A stretch of DNA of 61,685 nucleotides from Clostridia bacterium (GCA_902363595.1 CABJAP010000021.1:1-61685); one strand, 5' to 3'. Counted from the stretch's first letter, positions 51,235 to 60,029 are shown. Numbers and translations: made by a program. The notes: generated by a model from the sequence alone, not told the origin.

Positions 51235-52236
51235 ATGACGAAAAAATTACTTATTTTAACTACAGGAGGCACCATCGCCTCTGTAAAGACGCCCCATGGG
51301 CTGATCCCTGCTCTGACTTCCGAGGAACTGCTTTCTTACCTTCCCGAAATCGGCAGCGATTTTCTTTTAAAAACAAAAGCAGTCTGCAATCTGGACAGCA
51401 CCGATATCACGCCGGAGCATTGGCTGCTGCTGGCAGGCTCCATCCGGGAAGAATATCATAATTACGACGGATTTGTCATCTGCCACGGAACGGATACCAT
51501 GGCCTATACGGCCGCCGCTCTTTCCTATCTGATCCAGCATTCGTCCAAACCCATCGTTCTCACCGGGGCGCAAAAGCCCATCGGCTCTGAGATCACCGAT
51601 GCCAAAGCAAACCTGCGGGACAGCATTCTCTATGCGGCCGATCCCCATTCCCGGGGCGTTCAGATCGTCTTTGACGGCAAAGTGATCCTGGGCACGAGGG
51701 CGAAAAAGACCAAGACTTTGAGCTTCGCGGCCTTTTCCAGCATAAACTACCCCTACCTGGCTACTATTCAGGATGGCCGGATCATCCGCTATCTGCCGCC
51801 CAGCATCGAAAAAAATCCGGTAGTCTTTTACGACCGGCTCAATCCCAAGGTCTTCCTGCTCAAGCTGACGCCCGGAATTTCCCCGGTCCTTCTTGGCGAA
51901 ATCTTTCGCCTTTACGATTGCATCATTATCGAGAGTTTCGGCGTGGGCGGCATTCCCGACACGCTGGAAAGCGAACTTTTTTCCCAGTTGAGCAAATATG
52001 CTCCCCAGGAAAAGGTGCTGGTGATGACCACCCAGGTTACTTATGAAGGCAGCAATGTGGAGACTTACGAGGTGGGCCGCAGGCTCAACGAAACCTTCAG
52101 CATCTTGGAAGCCAAGGATATGACCCTGGAAGCCGTTCTGACCAAGATGATGTGGATTATGGCGGAGGATGGAATTTCCTGGCCGGAAATTTGCCGCAAA
52201 TTCTACAAGTGCATCAATTCGGACACCCTTTATTGA
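51235..52236 (+). CDS. L-asparaginase, type I
   Basis: Protein of 333 residues. Catalytic threonines occur in ILTTGGTIASV and VICHGTDTMAYTAAAL; ITDAKANLRDSI and SFGVGGIPD are family motifs. It hydrolyses asparagine to aspartate and ammonia; absence of a signal peptide indicates the cytosolic type. The ATG at 51235 is chosen because the protein family begins at MTKKLLILTTGGT; the frame is open upstream to 50887, overlapping folE and its leader. Binding site is weak (GAAAG). Divergent from the folate run. Confidence 0.93.
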   Translation: MTKKLLILTTGGTIASVKTPHGLIPALTSEELLSYLPEIGSDFLLKTKAVCNLDSTDITPEHWLLLAGSIREEYHNYDGFVICHGTDTMAYTAAALSYLIQHSSKPIVLTGAQKPIGSEITDAKANLRDSILYAADPHSRGVQIVFDGKVILGTRAKKTKTLSFAAFSSINYPYLATIQDGRIIRYLPPSIEKNPVVFYDRLNPKVFLLKLTPGISPVLLGEIFRLYDCIIIESFGVGGIPDTLESELFSQLSKYAPQEKVLVMTTQVTYEGSNVETYEVGRRLNETFSILEAKDMTLEAVLTKMMWIMAEDGISWPEICRKFYKCINSDTLY

Positions 52237-52244
52237 GGGTGTCC
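52221..52244. terminator. Hairpin between two convergent genes
   Basis: GGACACCC (52221-52228) pairs with GGGTGTCC (52237-52244) and includes the asparaginase stop codon. There is no T run, so termination is uncertain; it may protect the 3' ends of both messages. Confidence 0.5.
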
Positions 52245-52250
52245 GGCGGC

Positions 52251-52772
52251 TTACTCCGTTTCCTCCTCAGCTTCCTCCTTGAACGATTCCCCCAGTTCCT
52301 TCAGCATCTGCTCGCAGGCCAGTTTCTGGGCATAGCTGGAAACCGCCAGCCGGAGGGCCGCTTCCGACAGCTGAGCTTTGTCCTTGGTCTCTTCCAGCGA
52401 CGCCGACACCTTTTTAAACTCTTCATCCATCACTTGGATATATCGTTCATAAAAATCCCGAACTTCACCGTCTTCAATCCTGGCTTTTAACAGCTCTCCC
52501 GTATCCGTCACAGACAGAACCTGCTTTAAAAGACAGATTGCCGTCAGATAAGCGATATGCTCTCGATTGTACTTTTTCCCCTTGGCTCTCGGCAGCAGCC
52601 CTTTTTTAATATAATTGTTGACCATCGCCGCCGTCAGATTCTCGTCCAGCTCCAGTCCGGCATGCTGCCTGGGCATGTAGCTGAGCACCTGATCCATATA
52701 TAAATCGATGTCCGGAATATCATCCCATTTATTTGGCCTTTTTTCTTCCAATACCTTCTTAATTGTTTCCAT
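52251..52772 (-). CDS. DUF1836-family helix-turn-helix protein
   Basis: Protein of 173 residues. DUF1836 members start with a MerR-like helix-turn-helix: here LTAAMVNNYIKKGLLPRAKG then KYNREHIAYLTAICLLKQVL (about 45-85), followed by an acidic helical C-terminus. Probable DNA-binding regulator with unknown target. It is convergent with the asparaginase gene. Confidence 0.85.
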   Translation of the reverse strand: METIKKVLEEKRPNKWDDIPDIDLYMDQVLSYMPRQHAGLELDENLTAAMVNNYIKKGLLPRAKGKKYNREHIAYLTAICLLKQVLSVTDTGELLKARIEDGEVRDFYERYIQVMDEEFKKVSASLEETKDKAQLSEAALRLAVSSYAQKLACEQMLKELGESFKEEAEEETE

Positions 52773-53041
52773 CCTTTATACCTCTTTTCTGTATAAATAA
52801 TTCCTTATTATGCCATTCTATATACAAGGACTCCATATTGGAGCTTTATTGGCTGCACCAATAGTATATATCATATATAAATAATTGTAAATAGTCTTGA
52901 CCTCATTACAATTACATAATATAATATTAAATATTACATTAAACAATTTTTATTATCCCGTAGTATCAAGTAATGTTTAAGAACTCATAAAAGAGCTGGA
53001 CTTACTGATAGATTCCAAGTTTCAAGAAAGGGGGATTCACC
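52773..53041. other. A/T-rich intergenic segment with two small hairpins
   Basis: CTCCA-TAT-TGGAG and TATTGG-CTGCA-CCAATA lie near 52828-52860. The rest is A/T-rich with several possible -10 boxes for the two divergent genes. I see no gene here. Confidence 0.4.
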
Positions 53042-53710
53042 ATGCAAATCTGTGTTCTCGGAGATTCCGTTGCCAAAGGGGTCATCTACGATGAGGCGAG
53101 GAACAAATATACGTTTTTGAAAAACAGTTTTATCAATCTGTTTTCCAGTGTGAGGCAGATTCCGGTAAAAAACTTGGCCCGCTTCGGCTGCACGACCACC
53201 AAAGGACGGGAAATCCTTGAAAAGCATAAAACCCAGCTGTCTCTATACGATTATACCATTCTGGAGTTCGGGGGAAACGATTGCAACTATAACTGGGAAG
53301 AAATATCACGGACACCGGAAAAGGACCACATGCCTGCGGTCCCCTCATCTGTTTTTAAGGATACTTACACTACAATCCTGAAGCAGGTCAGAGCCTGCGG
53401 AAGTCAGCCGATCCTTCTTTCACTGCCCCCTCTGAACCCGCAGCGTTTTTTCGACTGGGTCTGCAAGGGGCTGAACAAAGAGAATATTTTAAACTGGCTC
53501 GGCGATATCGATTATATCTATCGCTGGCACGAAGCCTATAATCTCATGGTCTTTCAATTGGCCCAGGAGCAAAATGCCCCTCTGATCGATATTCGTCGGA
53601 TTTTCCTTGAAAACCGTCATTACGGCGAGCTGCTCTGTTTGGACGGCATGCATCCCAACGAAAAAGGACATGCGCTGATTAATTCTGCACTAGTTGATCT
53701 AATGATTTAA
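53042..53710 (+). CDS. SGNH/GDSL hydrolase
   Basis: Cytosolic protein of 222 residues (no signal peptide). Block I QICVLGDSVAKG, block III FGGNDCNYNW and block V DGMHPNEKGHALI with the catalytic Ser, Asn and His (and Asp) of SGNH esterases/lipases. AAAGGGGG site 6 bases before the ATG. Substrate unknown, possibly a carbohydrate- or lipid-linked ester. The last 32 bases overlap the convergent deacetylase gene. Confidence 0.92.
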   Translation: MQICVLGDSVAKGVIYDEARNKYTFLKNSFINLFSSVRQIPVKNLARFGCTTTKGREILEKHKTQLSLYDYTILEFGGNDCNYNWEEISRTPEKDHMPAVPSSVFKDTYTTILKQVRACGSQPILLSLPPLNPQRFFDWVCKGLNKENILNWLGDIDYIYRWHEAYNLMVFQLAQEQNAPLIDIRRIFLENRHYGELLCLDGMHPNEKGHALINSALVDLMI

Positions 53711-54494
53711 AGGTATACCCGAGTTCCTCCCACTTTGTCAGTAGTTCATCGAGAATTTCGGCATTGGTCTGGGAAGTACTATGGAGCAGGACGATGGCGC
53801 CCGGGTGTACCCTGGGGATCAGCTTTTTAAAGGCTTCTTCTCTGGATGGCTGCTGGCTCTCATACCAGTCCACATAGGCCAGGCTCCAGAAAATGGTATG
53901 GTAGCCCAGCTCCTTAGCCATTTCCAAATTGGACTCGCTGTACTTTCCCTGGGGCGGGCGATAAAACTTCTTCATTTCCTTCCCTGTGGTTTTTTTGTAC
54001 AGTGCTTCCAGGTCCTTAATTTCTTTTGAAAAATCCTCCATGGTGGATATCTGAGACATATCCGGGTGATGGAAGGTGTGGTTTCCTACAATATGCCCTT
54101 CTTTCACCATTCGTTTCACCAGCTCGGGATTAGTCTGCAAATAATTACCCACCACAAAGAACGCCGCGGGGACCTTATGCTTTTTCAAAGCATCGAGGAT
54201 TTTGGCCGTATGCCCGTTTTCGTATCCCGCATCAAAGGTCAGATACAGGACCTTCTCCTGGGTTTTTTCCGCATAATAGGCATTATACTTTTTCAGGTAT
54301 TCCGCCGTCGCATTGGCAACCGGAGGCTGCCCCGCCTGCTGGAAGCTCAGGCCCCAGTTTCCGTCTGCCGATGTGGAGACAGCATCCTTTTTAAAGACGC
54401 CGGCTGCCAGACCGACACCAACAAATGCTACTGCGAAAAGGGCCACTACTGCCGTTACACGCAGCAGTCTTTTTTTTCGAATCATTATAATCAT
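53679..54494 (-). CDS. PdaA-like polysaccharide (N-acetylmuramic acid) deacetylase
   Basis: Protein of 271 residues. Signal-anchor (about 8-35, VVALFAVAFVGVGLAAGVF), then a NodB fold: LYLTFDAGYENGHT (first Asp and metal Asp), VGNHTFHHPDM (metal His pair), YRPPQGKYSESNL and PGAIVLLHSTS. The WGLSFQQAGQPP part and the D-A-G pattern match PdaA, which makes muramic lactam in spore cortex. The GGTGGTGA used as binding site is inside the hairpin at 54500-54531. The cell would be a spore-former if the match holds; inference only. Confidence 0.9.
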   Translation of the reverse strand: MIIMIRKKRLLRVTAVVALFAVAFVGVGLAAGVFKKDAVSTSADGNWGLSFQQAGQPPVANATAEYLKKYNAYYAEKTQEKVLYLTFDAGYENGHTAKILDALKKHKVPAAFFVVGNYLQTNPELVKRMVKEGHIVGNHTFHHPDMSQISTMEDFSKEIKDLEALYKKTTGKEMKKFYRPPQGKYSESNLEMAKELGYHTIFWSLAYVDWYESQQPSREEAFKKLIPRVHPGAIVLLHSTSQTNAEILDELLTKWEELGYTFKSLDQLVQN

Positions 54495-54531
54495 AAAAAA
54501 TCACCACCCAGTCAAGTATATTGGGCGGTGA
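54495..54531 (-). terminator. Hairpin that ends the carbonic anhydrase message and holds the pdaA binding site
   Basis: TCACCACCCA (54501-54510) pairs with TGGGCGGTGA (54522-54531); on the minus strand it is followed by TTTTTTATG. It looks like an intrinsic terminator, but the 3' arm GGTGGTGA also sits 6 bases before the pdaA ATG and could serve as its ribosome binding site, so the hairpin may limit pdaA expression. Confidence 0.7.
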
Positions 54532-54597
54532 TTCAAACTATGCTTTTAATGCGGGAAAGGGTACAGGCCTCTTACCGCTTTCTGCCATACAGCCCTT

Positions 54598-55146
54598 CTA
54601 TTTTTCCGATACTGGCATCAATTCTCCAGTCGTAGAGTCCATGACAAATCCGCCGATCTGAATATCCTCAGGAATCAATGGATGATGTTTCAGCAAATCA
54701 ACCGTTTCTCTGACTGAAGTATTCACATCGTCAAACCCGCTTAGCCAGCGTTCAAAATCGATTCCACAATAGCCCATCATATCCAGCGATTTCTGAGATA
54801 CGCCCCGCTCCTTCATATGCGCAATCATGGCCTTGCTGTCCATGTGCTGGACGCCGCAGTCGGTGTGTCCGACCACCAGAATGGTTTCCACGCCCAATTC
54901 ATAAATGGCAATCAACAAACTCCTTACGACACTTCCAAAAGGGTTCGCGATCACGCCGCCGGCGTTTTTTATGATCTTTACATCACCGTTTTTCAGGCCC
55001 ATTGCCGAAGGCAGAAGCTCGGTCAGTCTGGCATCCATACAAGAGAGTATAGCCAGCTTTTTATCCGGGTATTTGCTGGTGACGTAGGCCTTATAGCTTT
55101 CCTCTTCTACAAATTTTCGGTTGTATTCCAGTATTTCTTCAATCAT
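54598..55146 (-). CDS. Beta-class carbonic anhydrase
   Basis: Protein of 182 residues. Zinc ligands and catalytic pair: C and D-R in LSCMDARLTELLP (about residue 36) and H..C in LVVGHTDCGVQHM (about 94), plus NAGGVIANPFGSVVRSL. It interconverts CO2 and bicarbonate in the cytosol. AGGAG site before the ATG. It follows the rubredoxin-glutamate synthase gene by 9 bases. Confidence 0.93.
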   Translation of the reverse strand: MIEEILEYNRKFVEEESYKAYVTSKYPDKKLAILSCMDARLTELLPSAMGLKNGDVKIIKNAGGVIANPFGSVVRSLLIAIYELGVETILVVGHTDCGVQHMDSKAMIAHMKERGVSQKSLDMMGYCGIDFERWLSGFDDVNTSVRETVDLLKHHPLIPEDIQIGGFVMDSTTGELMPVSEK

Positions 55147-55155
55147 TGATTACTC

Positions 55156-56553
55156 CTATGCATGTGGTATGTCGGTAAACTCTGAAATTTCTCTGTTGAT
55201 CGTGCACAGGTCTTCCAGGGATAAATCCTGAAGGCGTTCATGTCCTGTAATTCTGGCAAAGGTCTCCAGCTCTCTGCAGGTACAGCTCAGGAAATTGGCC
55301 ACTCGCTGAGCCGCGGCTTCTTCTTTGAGTCTGGATCGCAGTTCCGGGTCCTGGGTAGCCACGCCCACCGGACATTTACCGCTTCCGCAGATGCGGTACT
55401 GCTGACAGGCCGCAGCGATCAGCGCCGCTGAAGCAATGGCCACAGCGTCGGCCCCCATAGCCAGTGCTTTGGCAAAGTCAGAAGATACCCGCAGGCCGCC
55501 GGTAATCACCAGCTCTATGTCCGCGCCAACTTCATCCAGATATTTTCTCGCTCGGCTGAGGGCATAGATGGTGGGAACGCTGGTTGCATCTCTTACCAGT
55601 TTGGGGCTGGCTCCCGTAGCTCCGCCTCTGCCGTCGATGGTGATAAAATCAGGTTCCGCGAAAACGCAGAATTCCAGATCCCGTTCAATACGGCCGGCAG
55701 CGATCTTGATGCCGATGGGACGGCCTTCCGATTCCAGCCTCAGCTTTTGCACCAGCGCCCGCAGATCCTCCTTACTTTTAATTTCTTCAAAAGAGGAAGG
55801 ACTGATCACATCCTGGCCCAGGGGTTTGTTTCGAATTCTTGCGATTTCCGGCGTCACCTTGTCTCCCGGCAGATGACCGCCCATGCCCGGCTTGGTGCCC
55901 TGGCCGATCTTGATCTCAATGGCATCGGCTTTTTTCAGGTTTTCCGGCGTAACGCTGTATTTGTTGGGAACATATTCAAAGATATATTTATAAGCTGCAT
56001 CCATCTCTTCCGGCAGAATGCCGCCTTCCCCGCTGCACATGGCCGTCTTTGCCATAGCGCTTCCTTTCGCCAGGGCAACTTTTGTCTCTTTGGAAAGCGC
56101 TCCGAATGACATGTGGGAAATATAGACGGGACTTTCCAAAACCATCGGTTTGGCAGCTCTGCGCCCAATTATGGTGGTCGTGTCCACTTCCGCATGCTCT
56201 GACAACGGCGGCGGGTTGAGCTGTGCTCCCAAAATCAGAATGTCGTCCCAGTTGGGCATGGGCATCTTGGTACCCATGGCTTCGATAATGGTCTCTCCGG
56301 TTACTGACATCTTGTGAATCTCATCCATATAGCGGCAGGAGGCATCGGCTCTGGCATACTCGGGATCATAATCCAGCGAACCTTCGCCAGGAGAAGCTTC
56401 CTCCGGCGGCGCTGCCTGAACCTCATCGTCATCGATCTTTTCAAAAACGCTCCTCGGCTGCCCGCAAATCGGACATTCACTCAGACTATCGATTGTTTTT
56501 CCCGGCTCTTCGGTAAAGATATAACCGCAGATGCCGCATTTGTATACTCCCAT
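55156..56553 (-). CDS. Rubredoxin domain fused to a glutamate-synthase-type FMN protein
   Basis: Protein of 465 residues. N-terminal rubredoxin (CGICGYIFTE ... CPICGQPRSVF, about 5-40) for one iron, a spacer, then the FMN/Fe-S half of glutamate synthase (about 100-450; HMSFGALSKETKVALAKGSA, KIGQGTKPGMGGHLPGDKVT, TIDGRGGATGASPKL, ADAVAIASAAL, CPVGVATQDPELR). The amidotransferase domain is absent, as in archaeal-type GltB. It may be a redox or ammonia-using enzyme rather than a true GOGAT. GGAG site. It follows the Fur-family gene, so regulation by metal or peroxide is possible. Confidence 0.92.
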   Translation of the reverse strand: MGVYKCGICGYIFTEEPGKTIDSLSECPICGQPRSVFEKIDDDEVQAAPPEEASPGEGSLDYDPEYARADASCRYMDEIHKMSVTGETIIEAMGTKMPMPNWDDILILGAQLNPPPLSEHAEVDTTTIIGRRAAKPMVLESPVYISHMSFGALSKETKVALAKGSAMAKTAMCSGEGGILPEEMDAAYKYIFEYVPNKYSVTPENLKKADAIEIKIGQGTKPGMGGHLPGDKVTPEIARIRNKPLGQDVISPSSFEEIKSKEDLRALVQKLRLESEGRPIGIKIAAGRIERDLEFCVFAEPDFITIDGRGGATGASPKLVRDATSVPTIYALSRARKYLDEVGADIELVITGGLRVSSDFAKALAMGADAVAIASAALIAAACQQYRICGSGKCPVGVATQDPELRSRLKEEAAAQRVANFLSCTCRELETFARITGHERLQDLSLEDLCTINREISEFTDIPHA

Positions 56554-56610
56554 CTTCTTCTCCTTTACTCAATAACAGTTGCAGCGACGAATTGATCCCT
56601 TGCTATATCC

Positions 56611-57003
56611 TTAGTTGGACCCCTTTTTATTACAGCGGGGGCATTTCCCTTGGAAAATAATATTGTGATCTTCTATTGTAAACCCCTGTTCGCTCAGGTC
56701 CAGCTCGTTCAGCCTGTCCATATAGGGTACGTCCATATCGAATACCTGTCCGCAGTCCGTACATTTCAGATGGTAGTGTCCGGAGATATTAAAATCATAG
56801 CGGTCTGCCGAATTGGGAATCTGGATACGCAGGATCTGCCCTTGCTGAGCCATTTGATTGAGATTGCGATAGACAGTTGCTTTGCTGATTCTCGGATACT
56901 CGCGAATTACTTCCTCATATACCATCTCCGCCGTGGGATGATTATGAAGCTGATTGACAGCTTTCAAAATAATATCCTTTTGCAGCGTATTTCTGGTCTG
57001 CAT
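56611..57003 (-). CDS. Fur-family transcriptional regulator (PerR-like)
   Basis: Protein of 130 residues with winged helix (PRISKATVYRNLNQMAQQGQ) and two zinc CxxC pairs (CTDCGQVF and CPRCNK) typical of structural-zinc Fur proteins; H in ISGHYHLKC is a sensing-site position. Overall layout favours PerR, a peroxide sensor, but Fur or Zur cannot be excluded. The ATG at 57003 has GGAGGTGACC upstream; 57012 is possible. A Fur/Per box lies over its promoter. Confidence 0.88.
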   Translation of the reverse strand: MQTRNTLQKDIILKAVNQLHNHPTAEMVYEEVIREYPRISKATVYRNLNQMAQQGQILRIQIPNSADRYDFNISGHYHLKCTDCGQVFDMDVPYMDRLNELDLSEQGFTIEDHNIIFQGKCPRCNKKGSN

Positions 57004-57020
57004 TATGGTCACCTCCTTAT

Positions 57021-57040
57021 TGATAATAATTATTATTTAA
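57021..57040 (-). promoter_or_regulatory. Fur/Per box upstream of the regulator gene
   Basis: TGATAATAATTATTATTTAA contains the perfect palindrome ATAATAATTATTAT (57023-57036), close to the TTATAATNATTATAA/GATAATGATAATCATTATC consensus. It lies 17-37 bases before the ATG at 57003, so the regulator probably represses itself and the downstream rubredoxin gene. Confidence 0.75.
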
Positions 57041-57092
57041 GATTATATTCTATTTTTAGAGGTTTGTCAATGGCAGACAAATTTTCTCAAAC

Positions 57093-57138
57093 AAAAAGGA
57101 TTGCCCTGGCAAAACGTTTCCCTGCCGCCGCAATCCTC
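57093..57138 (-). terminator. Terminator of the NUDIX gene
   Basis: On the minus strand AGGATTGC pairs with GCAATCCT (complements of 57131-57138 and 57098-57105), with further pairing inside (GGCAGGG/CCTGGCA-like), followed by TTTTTGTTTGAG. It separates the NUDIX gene from the Fur-family operon. Confidence 0.7.
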
Positions 57139-57163
57139 AAAATCTCCCATTGTCTTATAGTTT

Positions 57164-57571
57164 CTAAATCCCGTCGCCGTAAACCCTGACCTGCTCCACC
57201 ATATGGCCGATATTTCCTTCTCCTGCGAACTTCTCCAGATCAAAGAAGTTTTCATTCATATCCAGCCAAAGCAGAGGATGGGTTTCTTCCTTCAGATCCA
57301 CGCTGCGGACCAGCGAACCCACGTATACTTCAACGACGCAGTTCTGATTAAAGTAAGTGAAGTTCATCATATGCTTGAGCACGATTTGATCCCGGCCGAT
57401 GCCGGTTTCTTCCGCCAGCTCCCGATAGGCCGCGGCCAGTCCGTCCTCACCCGGCTCGATCTTTCCGCCCACCAGATTGAACTTTCCTTTATATGGATCC
57501 TTCGTCCGTTTGCAAAACAGCAGTTTTTCCCGGGAGGGATTATAGACCATGATACAATTATATCCCTGCAT
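57164..57571 (-). CDS. NUDIX hydrolase (8-oxo-dGTP diphosphatase-like)
   Basis: Protein of 135 residues. NUDIX box GGKIEPGEDGLAAAYRELAE then ETGI, with the metal glutamates in REL.EE. An N-terminal YNCIMVYNPSREKLLFCKRT is typical of MutT-like housekeeping enzymes. It probably cleans oxidised or rare nucleoside triphosphates. It lies 6 bases after the NYN-LOTUS gene. Confidence 0.9.
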   Translation of the reverse strand: MQGYNCIMVYNPSREKLLFCKRTKDPYKGKFNLVGGKIEPGEDGLAAAYRELAEETGIGRDQIVLKHMMNFTYFNQNCVVEVYVGSLVRSVDLKEETHPLLWLDMNENFFDLEKFAGEGNIGHMVEQVRVYGDGI

Positions 57572-57577
57572 GTCCGC

Positions 57578-58486
57578 CTACTTTCCTGCAAACCGCACCA
57601 TGTTCTGATTGCCGCTTTTGCGCACTTCGATTCCTTTGATGCTGCGAATATATTTTTTAAACTGGGAAAATCCGTAATCCTGTACATTGAAATTATCGTA
57701 TTTTTGATGCAGCTCCTGCCCCAGAATACCCAGATCAACGCCTTCTCTGCCGCCGGCCTTAACCAGCTCGACCACAAAATCCTCCACATTGTTTCCCTCC
57801 GCCAGCTTGACGGAAACATAATTCCCTTTTTTCAGGAGGCGGATCTTGGGGAACTCTTCCAAAAGCTTGGAAAGCAGACTGTAGCCGTAGCTTCGTACGT
57901 CAAAGTCCGGATACAGCTTGAGCAGCCGGTTGCCCAGCTCAGCCAGCCCGGTCTCCCTGCCATTGTTGGTATTTTCTGTGATGATCTTAACGATGGCATC
58001 CTCAATCGTGGACTTGTCGATGTCCTTGACTGCCGCTTCTTCCTTCGTCTCTTCTTCTCCCTGGAGCAATTCCAGCCTGGTGAAAATATCGCAGGCCTTG
58101 CGGAAAGCCATGGGTGTCTTTTTTTCACCCATTCCGATCACCGTCAGCCCGGATTCTCGGATGCGGCTGGCCAGCTTGGTAAAATCGCTGTCGCTGGAAA
58201 CAATGCAGAATCCGTCCACCGTACTGGTATACAAAATATCCATAGCATCGATAATCAGCGCCGAGTCCGTGGCGTTTTTGCCGGTGGTGTAGCTGAACTG
58301 CTGGATGGGCGTGATGGAACTGGAAAGAAGTTCTTCCTTCCAGCTGGAATTCTGACGGCTGGTCCAATCCCCGTAAATCCTCTTGTATGTGACGTTTCCG
58401 TATTTGGACAGCTCGTCCAAAATCGGGTCGATGTATTTTGCCGAAACATTATCGGCGTCGATCAGTAGCGCAAATCTCTTATCCAA
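57578..58486 (-). CDS. NYN-domain RNase-like protein with two OST-HTH/LOTUS-type repeats
   Basis: Protein of 302 residues. NYN/LabA nuclease (about 1-145): ALLIDADNVSAKYIDPILDE, DSALIIDAMDILYTSTVDGF and CIVSSDSDFTKLASRIRESG place the acidic cluster of a PIN-like RNase. Two C-terminal repeats (about 165-230 and 240-302; GYSLLSKLLEEFPKIRLLKK and GFSQFKKYIRSIKGIEVRKS) are OST-HTH/LOTUS-type RNA- or protein-binding domains. A likely RNA-processing factor with unknown targets. Translation start has GGAG just upstream. Confidence 0.9.
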   Translation of the reverse strand: MDKRFALLIDADNVSAKYIDPILDELSKYGNVTYKRIYGDWTSRQNSSWKEELLSSSITPIQQFSYTTGKNATDSALIIDAMDILYTSTVDGFCIVSSDSDFTKLASRIRESGLTVIGMGEKKTPMAFRKACDIFTRLELLQGEEETKEEAAVKDIDKSTIEDAIVKIITENTNNGRETGLAELGNRLLKLYPDFDVRSYGYSLLSKLLEEFPKIRLLKKGNYVSVKLAEGNNVEDFVVELVKAGGREGVDLGILGQELHQKYDNFNVQDYGFSQFKKYIRSIKGIEVRKSGNQNMVRFAGK

Positions 58487-58580
58487 ATTATTCTCCTATC
58501 TCTTGATGCTCTCAAAGCAACCTTATTTCAAGAAATCTATTGCATCTAATGGTAGCATTTTTCAGAAAAGAAGTCAAATA

Positions 58581-58611
58581 GAGAGCAGCTCTCGGTTTGA
58601 GAACTGCTCTC
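58581..58611 (-). terminator. Terminator of the GABA fermentation operon
   Basis: GAGAGCAG (58581-58588) pairs with CTGCTCTC (58604-58611). On the minus strand it follows the aminotransferase stop by about 20 bases and leads into a T-rich stretch. Confidence 0.75.
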
Positions 58612-58630
58612 TTTGCTAAATGATTTATTC

Positions 58631-59989
58631 TTATCTTTCAGCGTCGATCTTTGCAATCGCTTTTTCCAGAATGTCAAGTCCTGCGTTCACCTGTTCGTCG
58701 GTGATCACCAGCGGCATCAGGAAGCGGATGCAGTTGTCTCTCACGCCTGCGCCCAGAACGACCAGGCCGTTTTGCATACACTCGTTGATAATGGCTTTTG
58801 TTTCCGTCTTTGCCGGCTCTTTTGTGGCTCTATCCTTAACAAACTCCAGAACCAGCATGGCGCCGACGCCTCTGGCATCGCCGATAATCTCATATTTCTC
58901 TTTCATTTCCTGGAAACGTTTCATGGTCATGTCGCCGATATGTCTTGCTTTCGCGCAATAATCGTCCCGTTCCATGATTTCCAGAACCTTGAGAGCCGAT
59001 GCAGTTGCCAGAGCGTTCCCGCTGTATGTACCGCCCAGTTCTCCTGGAGAAACTGCTTCCATAATATCTTTGCGGGCCGTTACGCAAGCTACCGGAATAC
59101 CGCCTGCAACCGATTTGGCGCTGACCACAATATCCGGTCTCACGCTCCAGTGTTCACATCCGAACATCTTTCCGGTACGTGCATAGCCCGCCTGAATTTC
59201 ATCCGCGATCAGCAGGATTCCATACTTGTCGCACAAACGTCTCAATTCCTGAACAAATTCATCTGGTGGAACGATGAAGCCGCCTTCGCCCAGAACCGGT
59301 TCCAGAATAATCGCTGCCGTTTCGTCGGGAGCTACATATTCCAGGAAGAAGCTTTCCTCGAACATCTTGGCGCAGTGCATGTCGCAGGAGCCCTTTTCCA
59401 GTCCATATGGGCATCTGTAGCAGTATGGGAACGGGAAGCGGTTCACGCCCTGCGGCAGGGGTCCGAAGCCGGTCTTGTATGGATGGCATTTGCTGGTCAT
59501 GGCCATTGTCATATAGCTTCTGCCGTGGAAGGCTCCGGCAAAACAGATGATTTCTGTTCTTCCGGTATATCTTCTTGCCAGCTTAATGGCATTTTCATCC
59601 GCCTCAGCGCCGGTATTGACCAGGATCGTCTGTTTTTCTCCTTCAATCGGGATAATTTCATTGAGCTTTTCCGCCAGTCTGGGATATTGTTCATAGTTGA
59701 ACACATTCAGATTAGGTGCGAAATATTTGTCGCACTGTGCTTTAACTGCTTCCACAACTTCTGGGTGGGAATGGCCGATATTCAGCACGCCGATACCTGC
59801 TACAAAGTCAAGGAATACATTTCCATCCACATCCTGGACCATTGCGCCTTCTGCTCTGTCCACGAATACAGGAGCCAGCATGGCAACCGCATCGGTAACA
59901 TTATCCTTTCTTACCTTTAACAATTCGGTGGATTTTGGACCCGGTACCGTATCTGTAACGATCTTTGGCAAGCTTGTTCTAAGTGACAT
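58631..59989 (-). CDS. 4-aminobutyrate (GABA) aminotransferase-like, class III
   Basis: PLP enzyme of 452 residues. Motifs: FLDFVAGIGVLNIGHSHPEV, VNTGAEADENAIKLARRYTG, FHGRSYMTMAMT, ILLIADEIQAGYARTGKMFG and VSAKSVAGGIPVACVTA (PLP lysine in AKS). GGAGGAG lies 5 bases before the ATG at 59989; the upstream in-frame ATG at 60019 is less likely. With the next gene it converts GABA to succinic semialdehyde and then to 4-hydroxybutyrate. Other substrates of class III enzymes (ornithine, acetylornithine) are less likely given the neighbours. Confidence 0.88.
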   Translation of the reverse strand: MSLRTSLPKIVTDTVPGPKSTELLKVRKDNVTDAVAMLAPVFVDRAEGAMVQDVDGNVFLDFVAGIGVLNIGHSHPEVVEAVKAQCDKYFAPNLNVFNYEQYPRLAEKLNEIIPIEGEKQTILVNTGAEADENAIKLARRYTGRTEIICFAGAFHGRSYMTMAMTSKCHPYKTGFGPLPQGVNRFPFPYCYRCPYGLEKGSCDMHCAKMFEESFFLEYVAPDETAAIILEPVLGEGGFIVPPDEFVQELRRLCDKYGILLIADEIQAGYARTGKMFGCEHWSVRPDIVVSAKSVAGGIPVACVTARKDIMEAVSPGELGGTYSGNALATASALKVLEIMERDDYCAKARHIGDMTMKRFQEMKEKYEIIGDARGVGAMLVLEFVKDRATKEPAKTETKAIINECMQNGLVVLGAGVRDNCIRFLMPLVITDEQVNAGLDILEKAIAKIDAER

Positions 59990-60029
59990 ATTTTCTCCTC
60001 CTCTTTCTATCTCTTTCAACGTTTTTCAA

